From the NCBI RefSeq assembly GCF_009671245.1, contig NZ_VTFS01000002.1, forward strand, positions 248,001 to 312,000: a stretch of DNA of 64,000 nt. The letters run 5' to 3'. This document shows positions 18,279 to 26,574 of the stretch, in pieces; position 1 is the stretch's first letter; every line of letters begins with the position of its first letter. Made by a program: the position numbers and the translations under genes. This stretch comes from Marinicella rhabdoformis (GTDB lineage: Bacteria > Pseudomonadota > Gammaproteobacteria > Xanthomonadales > Marinicellaceae). Under the pieces are notes generated by a model, which was not told the DNA's origin, made no database searches, and was given only the letters and a program-made list of their open reading frames with translations.

Positions 18279-18362
18279 GTGAACGATTTTTTTAAAAAAT
18301 TTATTGGCTTTTCTTTGTTGTTTTTCGCTGTAGTGGTTGTGGCCATTAGGATGGTTTGGTGA
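18279..18362 (+). CDS. 27-residue single-span membrane peptide
   Basis: This is a tiny reading frame starting with GTG. A GGAG lies 11 bases upstream. The peptide has a short basic amphipathic start (NDFFKKF), then about 16 uninterrupted hydrophobic residues, and ends with Arg-Met-Val-Trp. Its TGA overlaps the ATG of the XpaC-like gene (TGATG), the arrangement of a coupled upstream cistron. No homologous family is recognised. It could instead be a simple coupling leader, but its composition is strongly membrane-peptide-like. Confidence 0.5.
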   Translation: MNDFFKKFIGFSLLFFAVVVVAIRMVW

Positions 18363-19195
18363 TGCCAGTTAAGTACAGAAAACAAGCCCAAAAAGCCGTT
18401 GACCAATACCAAGGTACGGCATGGTTGCTTTATGCTTTTGCAGTATTGTTTTTTATTCCAGTTTTGGTGAAGTTGATATCTGGAGACTTTTTTAATATGT
18501 TGTTATCGGCAGCTGCATTTGTGGGTATGTTGATTGTGGCATTTTGGATGAGTTTAGGCCTTAAGAACAAACGCCAGGCAATTAAAGACAAACGAATATT
18601 TAAACAGCAGGTGCCCATGATGTTTTTGAGTGCCTGTACTTTAGGTGTGGTCAATGGATTGGCGGCTTGGTTTTTAACCGGCTATGGCTTGTTCGCCTCT
18701 ATAGGATTAGGTGCTGCAGCCAGTTTAGGTGCTATGTTGTGGTACGGTTTAGATCATGTGGTGCCGAAATCTTTCTCTGAGATAGATGACGATGAACAAA
18801 AGCAAGTGTTAATCAATGCAGAACAAGCGGTGATTAACATTAGAAGCAGTATCAGTCAATTTTCAAATGCAGAGCTGACAGGGCATTTGCAACGGATTGC
18901 TTCAACGACACAAGACATTTTGGGGCATTTAACTGCACACCCTAAAAAAATTAACAAAGCCCAACGATTTTTACACCATTACTTAACAGCAACAGAAAGC
19001 GTTATTTCTCGGTATGGGCAGACGCATGACAAAGTTGAAAATAAGAAACTTGAACAAAATTTTAAACAAGTGTTACAGAATATTGAATCGGTGTTCAAAA
19101 AACAACACCATAAACTGATAGAACAGGATGTGTTTGACTTGGATGTGGACATCGAAGTGTTAAATACTTTATTAGAGAAACAGGGTATCAAATAG
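18362..19195 (+). CDS. XpaC-like protein (5-bromo-4-chloroindolyl phosphate hydrolysis family)
   Basis: This is a membrane protein of 277 residues with two pairs of hydrophobic segments (about residues 20-65 and 85-125). A soluble helical C-terminal part follows, with the FLHHYLTATESVISRY segment typical of XpaC. Genes for XpaC-like proteins commonly precede TelA-family genes, as here. The molecular function is not defined; the pair is linked to resistance to toxic anions and cell-envelope stress. The ATG at 18362 overlaps the stop of the 27-residue peptide. TelA begins 10 bases after it. Confidence 0.8.
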   Translation: MPVKYRKQAQKAVDQYQGTAWLLYAFAVLFFIPVLVKLISGDFFNMLLSAAAFVGMLIVAFWMSLGLKNKRQAIKDKRIFKQQVPMMFLSACTLGVVNGLAAWFLTGYGLFASIGLGAAASLGAMLWYGLDHVVPKSFSEIDDDEQKQVLINAEQAVINIRSSISQFSNAELTGHLQRIASTTQDILGHLTAHPKKINKAQRFLHHYLTATESVISRYGQTHDKVENKKLEQNFKQVLQNIESVFKKQHHKLIEQDVFDLDVDIEVLNTLLEKQGIK

Positions 19196-19205
19196 GATAA
19201 CAATA

Positions 19206-20378
19206 ATGAGCGAACAAAAAACTGGCGTAGATACAGACGTGACCAACGAAACCATAAATGGCACCATAGAAGGAGAGATTGTACCTGGTGTCATGAATGA
19301 AATGGTGGCATACAAAGATGTGGATTCTGAAGAAAAGCAACGCATTGACGCTTTGATTAAAGAGATCAATATCGAAGATGCCAATTCTGTGATATTTTTT
19401 GGCAGTAAGGCGCAAGAGCAGGTTACTGAAATATCTGACAAAATGCTAGAAGGTGTGAAAAACAAAGATTTAGGTAAGTCCGGTGATGCATTGAATGAAA
19501 TGGTAGCGACCATCCGTGGCTTTGATATAGATGAATTAGACCCCAATAAAAAGCCAGGCTTTTTTGCGCGTTTGTTTGGTAAGGCCAAGCCTTTGGTTAA
19601 GTTTTTACAAAAATATGAAGACGTCAAAAAGCAAATTGACAAAATCATCAATAAATTAGAAGGGCACAAAACCACACTGTTGAAAGACATCACCAGTTTA
19701 GACCGACTTTACGTGGCAAATTTAGAATATTTTCATACGCTGGAAGATTACATCAAGGCGGGTGAAGAAAAGTTACGTGAACTTCATGATGAAGTGATTC
19801 CAGCGATGGAAAAGCAGTCGAACGCTTCGGATGACATGTTAGAAGCTCAAAAGTTAAGGGATGTGCGCTCAGCTACTGCAGATTTAGAGCGGCGGGTTCA
19901 TGACTTGCGTTTGACACGCCAAGTGACATTGCAAAGCTTGCCAAGCATCAGATTAGTGCAAGAAAATGATAAAGGGTTGATCAATAAAATCAATTCAACC
20001 ATCGCTAATACGGTGCCGTTATGGCGTCAGCAATTGGCACAAACGGTAACCATTTGGCGCTCAGAGCAAGCGGCAGACACGATTAAGGATGCCACTGATT
20101 TAACCAATGACTTGTTGGCATCTAATGCAGAAAACCTACAAGTTGCTAACCGCAAAGTGCGTCAACAAATGGAACGCGGCATTTTTGATATTGAAGTGGT
20201 GAAAGAGGCCAACAATAAATTGATTGCGACGATAGATGACAGTTTAAGAATAGCAGAAGAAGGACGAAACAAACGTGAAGCTGCTGTTGGTGAGTTGGCT
20301 CAAGCAGAAAGTAAACTGCGTGATGCTTTGTTGCGCGCTAAAGCCGAATCAAAAGCTGTTTCTGAGTCTGCGGACTAA
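19206..20378 (+). CDS. telA: TelA family toxic-anion resistance protein
   Basis: This is a soluble, almost entirely helical protein of 390 residues. The TelA signature runs through RQVTLQSLPSIRLVQEND and the ANTVPLWRQQL segment. It continues with the C-terminal ANRKVRQQMERGIFDIE and a final coiled coil. The family was named for tellurite resistance in plasmid systems, but most chromosomal members have unknown roles. It forms a pair with the XpaC-like gene and is the last gene before a bidirectional terminator. Confidence 0.9.
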   Translation: MSEQKTGVDTDVTNETINGTIEGEIVPGVMNEMVAYKDVDSEEKQRIDALIKEINIEDANSVIFFGSKAQEQVTEISDKMLEGVKNKDLGKSGDALNEMVATIRGFDIDELDPNKKPGFFARLFGKAKPLVKFLQKYEDVKKQIDKIINKLEGHKTTLLKDITSLDRLYVANLEYFHTLEDYIKAGEEKLRELHDEVIPAMEKQSNASDDMLEAQKLRDVRSATADLERRVHDLRLTRQVTLQSLPSIRLVQENDKGLINKINSTIANTVPLWRQQLAQTVTIWRSEQAADTIKDATDLTNDLLASNAENLQVANRKVRQQMERGIFDIEVVKEANNKLIATIDDSLRIAEEGRNKREAAVGELAQAESKLRDALLRAKAESKAVSESAD

Positions 20379-20401
20379 CAGCATTGGTATTATTTCTAAC
20401 T

Positions 20402-20435
20402 AAAAAAGGCGGTCTCAATTGAAACCGCCTTTTTA
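20402..20435. terminator. Bidirectional terminator between telA and murA
   Basis: A stem (AAAGGCGGT and ACCGCCTTT) is flanked by A-runs on the left and T-runs on the right, so it can terminate both the plus-strand telA operon and the minus-strand ibaG-murA transcript. The loop contains the palindrome TCAATTGA. Confidence 0.92.
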
Positions 20436-20458
20436 TTGAGTGTTGATGCATTCTGAAT

Positions 20459-21724
20459 TTAACTTCTGATGATTTTTGCGCCCAGTTGGTTGAGTTTTTC
20501 TTCAATGGCTTCATAACCACGGTCTATATAATGGATGTCGTGAACATCAGTATCACCTTGGGCTGCCAAACCAGCAATAACCAATGATGCAGATGCACGC
20601 AGATCGGTGGCTGTTACTGGAGCACCAGATAAGTGGTCTACACCTTTGATAATTGCACGATTACCTTCAACGTTGATATCCGCACCCATGCGTTTCAGTT
20701 CTTCTACATGCATGAAGCGATTTTCAAACAGGTTTTCCGTGATGATGCTGGTACCATCAGCTACAGCATTCAATGCACAAAACTGTGCTTGCATGTCAGT
20801 AGGAAAGGCAGGGTGTGGCGCGGTATATATATCAACAGGGTTTGGCCTTTGGTTCATTTTTAATGAAATTTGGTTTTCACCTAATTCAATCTGTGCGCCA
20901 GCTTCTGTTAATTTATCAAGCACGGCATCCAGGTCTTCATTGCTGGTGTTGGTGATGGTGATGTCACCTTGGGTCATGGCTGCGGCGACCAGAAATGTAC
21001 CGATTTCAATCCTGTCTGGCATCACAGCATGGTGCGTTCCATTTAAACTGTCTTTACCTTGTACATAAATTTTTGAGGTGCCTATACCTTCAATGTTGGC
21101 CCCCATGGCAGACAGGTATTTGGCTAAATCAACAACTTCAGGCTCAATGGCCGCATTTTCTATCAAAGTTTCACCTTGAGCCAAGCAAGCGGCAATCAAA
21201 ATATTCTCTGTTCCTGTGACGGTTACTTTATCCATCACAATTCGGTTGCCTTGTAAACGGTTGCCAAGGGCATTTTTGGTGCGGGCATGAATGTAACCAT
21301 CAATCACTTCGATTTCAGCACCCATGGCTTTCAAGCCCTTGATGTGAAGGTCAACCGGGCGAGAGCCAATTTGACAGCCACCAGGTAAAGACACTTTGGC
21401 TTGGCCAAATCGTGCCACCAGTGGGCCAAGTGCTAATATGGATGCGCGCATGGTTTTAACAGTTTCATAGGGTGCAACTGGGTCAGTGATACTGTCTGGA
21501 TTAATGTATATATCTGAATGATGGTCCACGGTCAATTGTGCGCCCATTTGAGCCAGTAATTGGTTCATTGTGGTCACATCATGCAAATGTGGAACATGAG
21601 AAATGTGTGATTCTCCTTGGCCCACCAATGTCGCTGCTAAAATAGGCAAAACGGCATTTTTTGCGCCAGAGGCTTTAATGGTTCCTGCTAAGCGGGTGCC
21701 GCCGTGAATGGTGATTTTGTTCAT
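20459..21724 (-). CDS. murA: UDP-N-acetylglucosamine 1-carboxyvinyltransferase
   Basis: MurA transfers enolpyruvate from PEP to UDP-GlcNAc, the first committed step of peptidoglycan synthesis and the fosfomycin target. The 421 residues match the usual length. The catalytic Cys lies in the [15 protein letters not shown] loop (about residue 117). Other signatures are the N-terminal [16 protein letters not shown], the [13 protein letters not shown] segment and the C-terminal [13 protein letters not shown]. The Cys is intact, so fosfomycin sensitivity is expected at this target. It is downstream of ibaG in a two-gene minus-strand operon, 18 bases apart. Confidence 0.97.
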   Translation of the reverse strand: MNKITIHGGTRLAGTIKASGAKNAVLPILAATLVGQGESHISHVPHLHDVTTMNQLLAQMGAQLTVDHHSDIYINPDSITDPVAPYETVKTMRASILALGPLVARFGQAKVSLPGGCQIGSRPVDLHIKGLKAMGAEIEVIDGYIHARTKNALGNRLQGNRIVMDKVTVTGTENILIAACLAQGETLIENAAIEPEVVDLAKYLSAMGANIEGIGTSKIYVQGKDSLNGTHHAVMPDRIEIGTFLVAAAMTQGDITITNTSNEDLDAVLDKLTEAGAQIELGENQISLKMNQRPNPVDIYTAPHPAFPTDMQAQFCALNAVADGTSIITENLFENRFMHVEELKRMGADINVEGNRAIIKGVDHLSGAPVTATDLRASASLVIAGLAAQGDTDVHDIHYIDRGYEAIEEKLNQLGAKIIRS

Positions 21725-21742
21725 GTGTGACTGTGACCTATG

Positions 21743-21979
21743 TTAAAGTTTGTTGTATTCTTCAGGTGTATATGCTTTGATACCTAATGCATGGATGTCA
21801 GCAATCATGTGGTCACCCAATGCAGCATATATTAAACGGTGGCGTTTGATTTTCATCAAGCCTTCAAATGCTGATGATACCACGGTGGCTTCATAATGCC
21901 TGCGGTCAGCACCGTCTACTTTAGCAACTTGACAAGGAAAATGGTCTTTTATCAATTGTTCAATATCTTTTGGGTCCAT
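21743..21979 (-). CDS. ibaG: BolA family protein IbaG
   Basis: This 78-residue BolA/IbaG protein probably works with monothiol glutaredoxin in iron-sulphur handling and acid response. It shows the class motif with an invariant His near FKRHR-type sequence (here MKIKRHRLIYAAL) and a C-terminal IHALGIKAYTPEEY. ibaG-murA is the standard pair. In E. coli the pair follows mlaFEDCB, which is absent here: only 101 bases separate ibaG from the divergent yrbG. Confidence 0.92.
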   Translation of the reverse strand: MDPKDIEQLIKDHFPCQVAKVDGADRRHYEATVVSSAFEGLMKIKRHRLIYAALGDHMIADIHALGIKAYTPEEYNKL

Positions 21980-22043
21980 GTAATGACTATTGGCTGTTTA
22001 AGGATAGCGGATTATCTTTTATAATGTCGCGTTTATAAAGTAT

Positions 22044-22071
22044 TTGTGACACTTTTTTTGAAGGCTATACA
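22044..22071 (+). promoter_or_regulatory. Sigma-70-type promoter of the yrbG-kds-lpt operon
   Basis: TTGTGA (22044-22049) and TATACA (22066-22071) are spaced by 16 bases. The yrbG ATG lies 9 bases beyond the -10 element, so the transcript would start within a few bases of the start codon and have almost no leader. Confidence 0.7.
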
Positions 22072-22080
22072 CTTTAATAT

Positions 22081-23046
22081 ATGCTAATTTATTCTTTCTT
22101 ATACTTGATTGCTGGTTTAATCCTGCTCATTATAGCGGCTGATCGGTTTGTTCTGGGCGCTGCAGCCACCGCTAAACACCTAGGTGTTTCTACCATGTTA
22201 GTGGGTTTGATTGTTGTGGGTTTCGGAACATCAGCACCAGAGATGGTGGTTTCTGCTATCGCGTCCTTCAAGGGTGATTCTGGTATTGCACTTGGTAATG
22301 CAGTGGGGTCCAATATTACTAACATTGCTTTGGTTTTGGGTGTGGGCTTGGTTATGGTACCGATGAGCATTCATTCCAGAATAATCAAACGAGAAATGCC
22401 AATCCTGCTTGTCGTGACTTTACTCGTTTTGTTCTTGCTTTTAGATTTTGAATTAACCCGGCTGGATGGGATTGTCTTGCTTACTGGCATGTTTGTTGTG
22501 ACAGGTTTGCTTGGTTTTCTTGGGTTAAAAGAAGGTAAAGATGAGTTTACGGATGAATTAGAAGCTGAGTTTGATTTTACCATCAGCATGAATAAATCAT
22601 TGTTGCTTTTGGGTTTTGGCATCATTGCTTTACCAGTGGCCTCACATGTTATGGTTATTGGTGCGACAGACATTGCACGTTATTTTGGCGTGTCAAACTT
22701 AGTCATTGGTTTAACTGTTGTTGCCTTAGGTACTTCATTGCCAGAATTGGCTGCAACCATTGCCAGTGTGATGAAGAACGAACATGATTTAGCCATTGGT
22801 AATGTGGTTGGCTCAAACATATTCAACTTACTCGGCGTTATCGGTATTTCTGGTGTCATTAGGGGGTTTGAGTTTTCTCCTGACTTCATTAAATACGATT
22901 ACTTTTACATGCTGTTATTAACCGTATTTTTGTTTTTTGTTTCCGTTTATTTTGTTTTAAAAGATAAATTGTTGTCGCGCATCATTGGGGTGGTATTATT
23001 ACTGATGTATATCACTTATATGGTTTGGCAATATGTTAAAACTTAA
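22081..23046 (+). CDS. yrbG: Calcium/sodium antiporter (CaCA family)
   Basis: This is an inner-membrane cation exchanger of 321 residues with two inverted alpha repeats. Each carries the ion-binding motif: GFGTSAPEMVVS followed by GNAVGSNITN in the first half, and ALGTSLPELAATI followed by GNVVGSNIFN in the second. The acidic residues in both repeats are present. It heads the conserved yrbG-kdsD-kdsC-lptC-lptA-lptB order. kdsD overlaps its end by 14 bases if the first kdsD ATG is used. Confidence 0.95.
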   Translation: MLIYSFLYLIAGLILLIIAADRFVLGAAATAKHLGVSTMLVGLIVVGFGTSAPEMVVSAIASFKGDSGIALGNAVGSNITNIALVLGVGLVMVPMSIHSRIIKREMPILLVVTLLVLFLLLDFELTRLDGIVLLTGMFVVTGLLGFLGLKEGKDEFTDELEAEFDFTISMNKSLLLLGFGIIALPVASHVMVIGATDIARYFGVSNLVIGLTVVALGTSLPELAATIASVMKNEHDLAIGNVVGSNIFNLLGVIGISGVIRGFEFSPDFIKYDYFYMLLLTVFLFFVSVYFVLKDKLLSRIIGVVLLLMYITYMVWQYVKT

Positions 23047-24022
23047 CATGAAAAACACAGCGTCAGAAATAACAACCCAAGCACACAAAGTGTTTGAGAC
23101 AGAATTAAAGGGCTTGCGTGACTTAGATGCCCGGATTGGTGATGAATTCGTGAGCGCGATTCAAACCATGTTGGCATGTAAAGGCCATGTAGTTGTTATC
23201 GGTATGGGTAAGTCAGGTCACATAGGCAATAAAATTTCAGCCACACTGGCATCTACGGGGACACCTGCATTTTCTATTCATCCAGGTGAGGCCAGTCATG
23301 GTGATCTTGGGATGATTACTCAAGGTGACTTGGTCCTGGCTATTTCAAACTCAGGTGAAACAGATGAAGTGTTGGCGATTTTGCCGGTGTTAAAACGCTT
23401 AGGTATTCCTTTGATTTCAATGACTGGAAAACCGCATTCAACCTTGGCCAAAAACTCGAATGTACACTTAGATGTTTCAGTAAAAGAAGAGGCGTGTCCA
23501 TTGGGGTTGGCACCCACGGCCAGCACCACAGCGACTTTGGTTATGGGTGATGCTTTGGCAGTGACGCTTCTCGAATTACGCGGATTTACCAAAGAAGATT
23601 TTGCGCGCTCTCACCCGGCAGGTGCATTGGGTAAACGCTTGTTGTTGGGCATTGCTGATGTGATGCGAACTGGCGATGCCATCCCTCAGGTGTCGGTAAC
23701 AGCGAGTTTTAATGAAGCATTGATTGAAATGAACCGCAAAGGTTTGGGTATGACAGCCCTGGTAGAGGATGGCCATGTGGCAGGTGTTTTTACAGACGGC
23801 GATTTACGACGTACATTAAATGAGTCGATTGACTTTGCCAATACCAAGATAAAAGACGTGGCCACAATGAATCCAGTGATGATTCATGTCGATAAAATGG
23901 CTGTTGAGGCAGCTCAAATTATGGAAGAAAAACAAATCCATGCTTTATTGGTCTGTGGTGATGATAAGCAATTATTGGGTGCCTTGAATATTCATGATTT
24001 ATTGACAACAGGGGTGGTCTGA
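23033..24022 (+). CDS. kdsD: D-arabinose-5-phosphate isomerase
   Basis: KdsD converts ribulose 5-phosphate to arabinose 5-phosphate for Kdo, the inner-core sugar of lipopolysaccharide. The protein is 329 residues. A SIS domain (about 40-180) includes the GKSGHIGNKISATLASTG motif and SNSGETDE. Two CBS domains follow (about 210-325). An alternative start at 23048 just after the yrbG stop would remove five residues and avoid the overlap. The ATG of kdsC overlaps its stop. Confidence 0.95.
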   Translation: MLKLNMKNTASEITTQAHKVFETELKGLRDLDARIGDEFVSAIQTMLACKGHVVVIGMGKSGHIGNKISATLASTGTPAFSIHPGEASHGDLGMITQGDLVLAISNSGETDEVLAILPVLKRLGIPLISMTGKPHSTLAKNSNVHLDVSVKEEACPLGLAPTASTTATLVMGDALAVTLLELRGFTKEDFARSHPAGALGKRLLLGIADVMRTGDAIPQVSVTASFNEALIEMNRKGLGMTALVEDGHVAGVFTDGDLRRTLNESIDFANTKIKDVATMNPVMIHVDKMAVEAAQIMEEKQIHALLVCGDDKQLLGALNIHDLLTTGVV

Positions 24023-24552
24023 TGGTTTGGACAGATGAAATAAAAGCTTTGGCCAAGCAAATAAAATTGGTTATTTTTGATGTCGATGGTGTTTTGACAG
24101 ACGGTAGTTTGTATTTCACAGATGACGGTCGTGAAATGAAAAAATTCAATGTCAAAGACGGATTAGGTGTTTCGCTGCTGGTACAGCATGGGATTGAAGT
24201 TGCCGTGATAACGGGTAGGAGTTCAGTGATTGTTGCTGAAAGAATGAAGTCCTTGGGTGTTAACCATGTGTACCAAGGTAGGATGAACAAATTAGAGACT
24301 TACGATAACCTCAAGTTGGCCTTGCAAATTGATGACTCTCAAGTGGCCTATGTTGGAGATGACATCATTGACTTGCCAATCATGACCCGTTGTGCTTTGG
24401 CTGTTGCTGTTGCTGATGCTCACCGAAAGGTTTTGGATGCTGCTACCGTTGTGGTTGATAAAAAAGGTGGTGATGGTGCGGCACGGCTGGTTTGTGACTT
24501 GATTATGGATGTTCAAGGTATAACCCATGATTTTACTGCTGGTCACCAGTAA
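24022..24552 (+). CDS. kdsC: 3-deoxy-D-manno-octulosonate-8-phosphate phosphatase
   Basis: KdsC removes phosphate from Kdo-8-phosphate. This is a HAD-superfamily enzyme of 176 residues with motif I IFDVDGVLTDG (the two catalytic Asp residues), motif II ITGRSS and motif IV GDDIIDLP. A short C0-type HAD without a cap domain is expected to form a tetramer. It overlaps kdsD by one base and lptC by one base, so the operon is translationally linked. Confidence 0.95.
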   Translation: MVWTDEIKALAKQIKLVIFDVDGVLTDGSLYFTDDGREMKKFNVKDGLGVSLLVQHGIEVAVITGRSSVIVAERMKSLGVNHVYQGRMNKLETYDNLKLALQIDDSQVAYVGDDIIDLPIMTRCALAVAVADAHRKVLDAATVVVDKKGGDGAARLVCDLIMDVQGITHDFTAGHQ

Positions 24553-25103
24553 TGAAAGAGAGTAACTATTTCAGATCATTGATTATATTTGCGGTACTTG
24601 CTGCGATCAGTTATGGCTTATATGAATACCAGTTTGCTGATGATTCTGAGTGGCAATTTAAACCTTTCACAAAAGGTTATGCTTTGTTTGACAGTGAAAT
24701 TCAAATGACTGATGAAGCCGGTCAAATTCATACCAGTATTGTGGCGCCTGAAATGGTTTTTTATGCTAACTCTGAAGAAACAAAAATTAAACAACCAATA
24801 ATCACTTACCAGGCAGGCAAAGTACGGTGGAAACTGGAATCTGAATTGGCATTGATCAATGCCAATCAAAGTGAAATTACTTTTCCAGAAAGGGTGTCTA
24901 TAAACACGTTGGCTACTGAGAATAATACAACCATCATTACACAAGCATTGACTTTGTTCCCTGAAACAAAACTGGCCAAATCTTCGGCTGAATTAAGCAT
25001 GGTAAGTGACACCATGTCAATGACAGGGAAGGGCAGTGTGATTGATTTAACATTACAACAAATTGAGGTACTCGATGAAACGCATGCAGAATTTAGCCGC
25101 TAG
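24552..25103 (+). CDS. lptC: LPS export ABC transporter periplasmic protein LptC
   Basis: LptC is a bitopic protein that passes lipopolysaccharide from the LptBFG extractor to LptA. The 183 residues have one N-terminal membrane span (about 9-24) and a beta-jellyroll periplasmic domain with the IQMTDEAGQIHTSIVAPEM strand region. The length is right for the family. The ATG of lptA lies inside its 3' end. Confidence 0.9.
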   Translation: MKESNYFRSLIIFAVLAAISYGLYEYQFADDSEWQFKPFTKGYALFDSEIQMTDEAGQIHTSIVAPEMVFYANSEETKIKQPIITYQAGKVRWKLESELALINANQSEITFPERVSINTLATENNTTIITQALTLFPETKLAKSSAELSMVSDTMSMTGKGSVIDLTLQQIEVLDETHAEFSR

Positions 25104-25563
25104 TATATTACTGACTCTGACAGCCACCTCTTGGGCTTTGGACAGTGATCGCAAACAAAAGATTACCTTAGATGGTGGTGGTTGTGTGACCAACCAGAAA
25201 ACCTATAAAACGGAGTGTCCCAATGGCTTGGTTATCAAGCAAGGCACGATGAAAATCAAGGCACAATATGGTTTAATCAGTCACAAGGATAAAGGCATTC
25301 AAATGATTAAAATGACAGGTGTTCCTGCGCATTTTGAACAAAAAATGGAGTCAGGTGAAGTGATGGTCATTTTGGCAAAGCAAATGGACTATGCCAAAGA
25401 AGAAGAAAAGATTTATCTGAAAGGTGACGTCAAAATCACAAGTGATATGGGAACAACAACAGGTCAAGAAATGGAAATCAATTTATTAACACAGGAGATT
25501 TCTTCAGTGAGTGATGACCCTGAGCAACAATTTCATATGGAAATCGTACCAGACAATGATTGA
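25075..25563 (+). CDS. lptA: Lipopolysaccharide transport periplasmic protein LptA
   Basis: This periplasmic bridge protein has 162 residues from the ATG at 25075; the longer frame begins with TTG and is less likely. A signal peptide (about 1-22, ending ATSWA) is followed by an OstA-type beta-jellyroll with the [18 protein letters not shown] and [16 protein letters not shown] region. Unlike E. coli LptA it has two cysteines (in GGGCVTN and KTECPNG) close to the mature N-terminus that could form a disulphide. It overlaps lptC by 29 bases and lptB by 8. Confidence 0.88.
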   Translation: MKRMQNLAASILLTLTATSWALDSDRKQKITLDGGGCVTNQKTYKTECPNGLVIKQGTMKIKAQYGLISHKDKGIQMIKMTGVPAHFEQKMESGEVMVILAKQMDYAKEEEKIYLKGDVKITSDMGTTTGQEMEINLLTQEISSVSDDPEQQFHMEIVPDND

Positions 25564-26275
25564 AGCCAGTCACATAGCTAAAAGCTATAAAAAACGTCAG
25601 ATCATTAAGTCCGTATCATTGCAATTAAAACCTGGAGAAGTGGTGGGGCTTTTGGGGCCTAATGGTGCAGGTAAAACCACATGTTTTTATATGATTGTTG
25701 GGTTAATACCATGTGATGCCGGCAGTATCAAAGTCAATGGTGTAGACGCCACAAAGTTTGCCATTCATGAGCGTGCTCGATTGGGCTTGGGTTATTTGCC
25801 GCAAGAAGCTTCCGTCTTTAGAAAACTGACTGTGAAGCAAAATATACAAGCGGTATTGGAATTGAGAAAAGAATTGAATGCCACTGAACGAGACAACAAG
25901 TGTCTTGAGTTGATGGAAGAGTTGAGTATAGAACATGTTAAAAATCAACTGGGTATCAGTTTATCAGGTGGAGAACGTCGACGTGTTGAGATCGCACGAG
26001 CTTTGGCAATGGAGCCTGACTATATACTACTTGACGAGCCGTTTGCAGGCGTCGATCCAGTGTCAGTTATAGACATTCAAAAAATTGTTTTTCATTTAAA
26101 AAACAAGGGGATAGGTGTACTAATTACTGACCACAATGTCAGAGAAACCTTAGGCATATGTGATCGTGCTTATATTTTAAATGATGGTGGTATGTTAACT
26201 GAAGGCAAGCCAGAACAGATCATTGCCAACGCGGATGTTAGGCGTGTATATTTGGGTAATGACTTTGCAATGTAA
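25556..26275 (+). CDS. lptB: LPS export ABC transporter ATPase LptB
   Basis: LptB is the cytoplasmic ATPase of the lipopolysaccharide exporter. The 239 residues show Walker [11 protein letters not shown]-loop YLPQEASVF, signature LSGGERRR, Walker B YILLDEP, and the H-loop in ITDHNVRE. The start at 25556 gives the usual MxxAxxLxKxY opening (here [11 protein letters not shown]); the longer frame upstream would add an unrelated 15 residues inside lptA. In most relatives rpoN follows, but here a leader region and hpf come next. Confidence 0.96.
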   Translation: MIEASHIAKSYKKRQIIKSVSLQLKPGEVVGLLGPNGAGKTTCFYMIVGLIPCDAGSIKVNGVDATKFAIHERARLGLGYLPQEASVFRKLTVKQNIQAVLELRKELNATERDNKCLELMEELSIEHVKNQLGISLSGGERRRVEIARALAMEPDYILLDEPFAGVDPVSVIDIQKIVFHLKNKGIGVLITDHNVRETLGICDRAYILNDGGMLTEGKPEQIIANADVRRVYLGNDFAM

Positions 26276-26291
26276 GACAAAGTATTAATTT

Positions 26292-26305
26292 TTGATTTAA
26301 ATCAA
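26292..26305. promoter_or_regulatory. FNR/Anr-type binding site
   Basis: TTGAT-TTAA-ATCAA is a perfect match to the FNR-family consensus. Its centre is about 69 bases upstream of the start predicted from the promoter at 26333-26361, near a class I activator position. It lies 16 bases after the lptB stop. Confidence 0.6.
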
Positions 26306-26332
26306 AAGGGCAGATTAATAAACCGAATTCTC

Positions 26333-26361
26333 TTGAAATCAATGGCAATTGCAGCTATATT
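26333..26361 (+). promoter_or_regulatory. Promoter upstream of hpf
   Basis: TTGAAA (26333-26338) and TATATT (26356-26361) have a 17-base spacer. The predicted start is near 26368. This would give hpf-ptsN-rapZ a promoter separate from the lpt operon. Confidence 0.6.
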
Positions 26362-26375
26362 TAATACAGAGGATT

Positions 26376-26564
26376 ATGAAAATAACAAACAAAAAACTCC
26401 TACAAAATTCAAGTTTATCTTATCTATTCTGTCGTGTGTCTCACGGGTTGAATTCTCAATGTTTTTCTTTGTGTTCCACGACATTTCTAATGCCCCAACA
26501 ATCAAATAGACCCTTTCGTTTGTATGTGCTGGGATTTACCAAAGCCCAAAGGGCTTCTTTATGA
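26376..26564 (+). CDS. Possible small leader ORF before hpf
   Basis: A 62-residue frame begins with ATG, preceded by GAGG at a short spacing, and ends 10 bases before the hpf start. The product has no recognisable domain; it is rich in Ser, Leu, Phe and Cys. A hairpin, AAGCCC-AAA-GGGCTT (26542-26556), sits at its 3' end just before the hpf ribosome-binding site. It may be a leader peptide, a small gene, or a chance frame. Confidence 0.3.
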   Translation: MKITNKKLLQNSSLSYLFCRVSHGLNSQCFSLCSTTFLMPQQSNRPFRLYVLGFTKAQRASL

Positions 26565-26574
26565 GGTAGTTATT

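Noticed and set aside
20607-21068. 153-residue plus-strand frame within murA
   Set aside because: It is antisense to the conserved murA coding region, with no start signal of its own.
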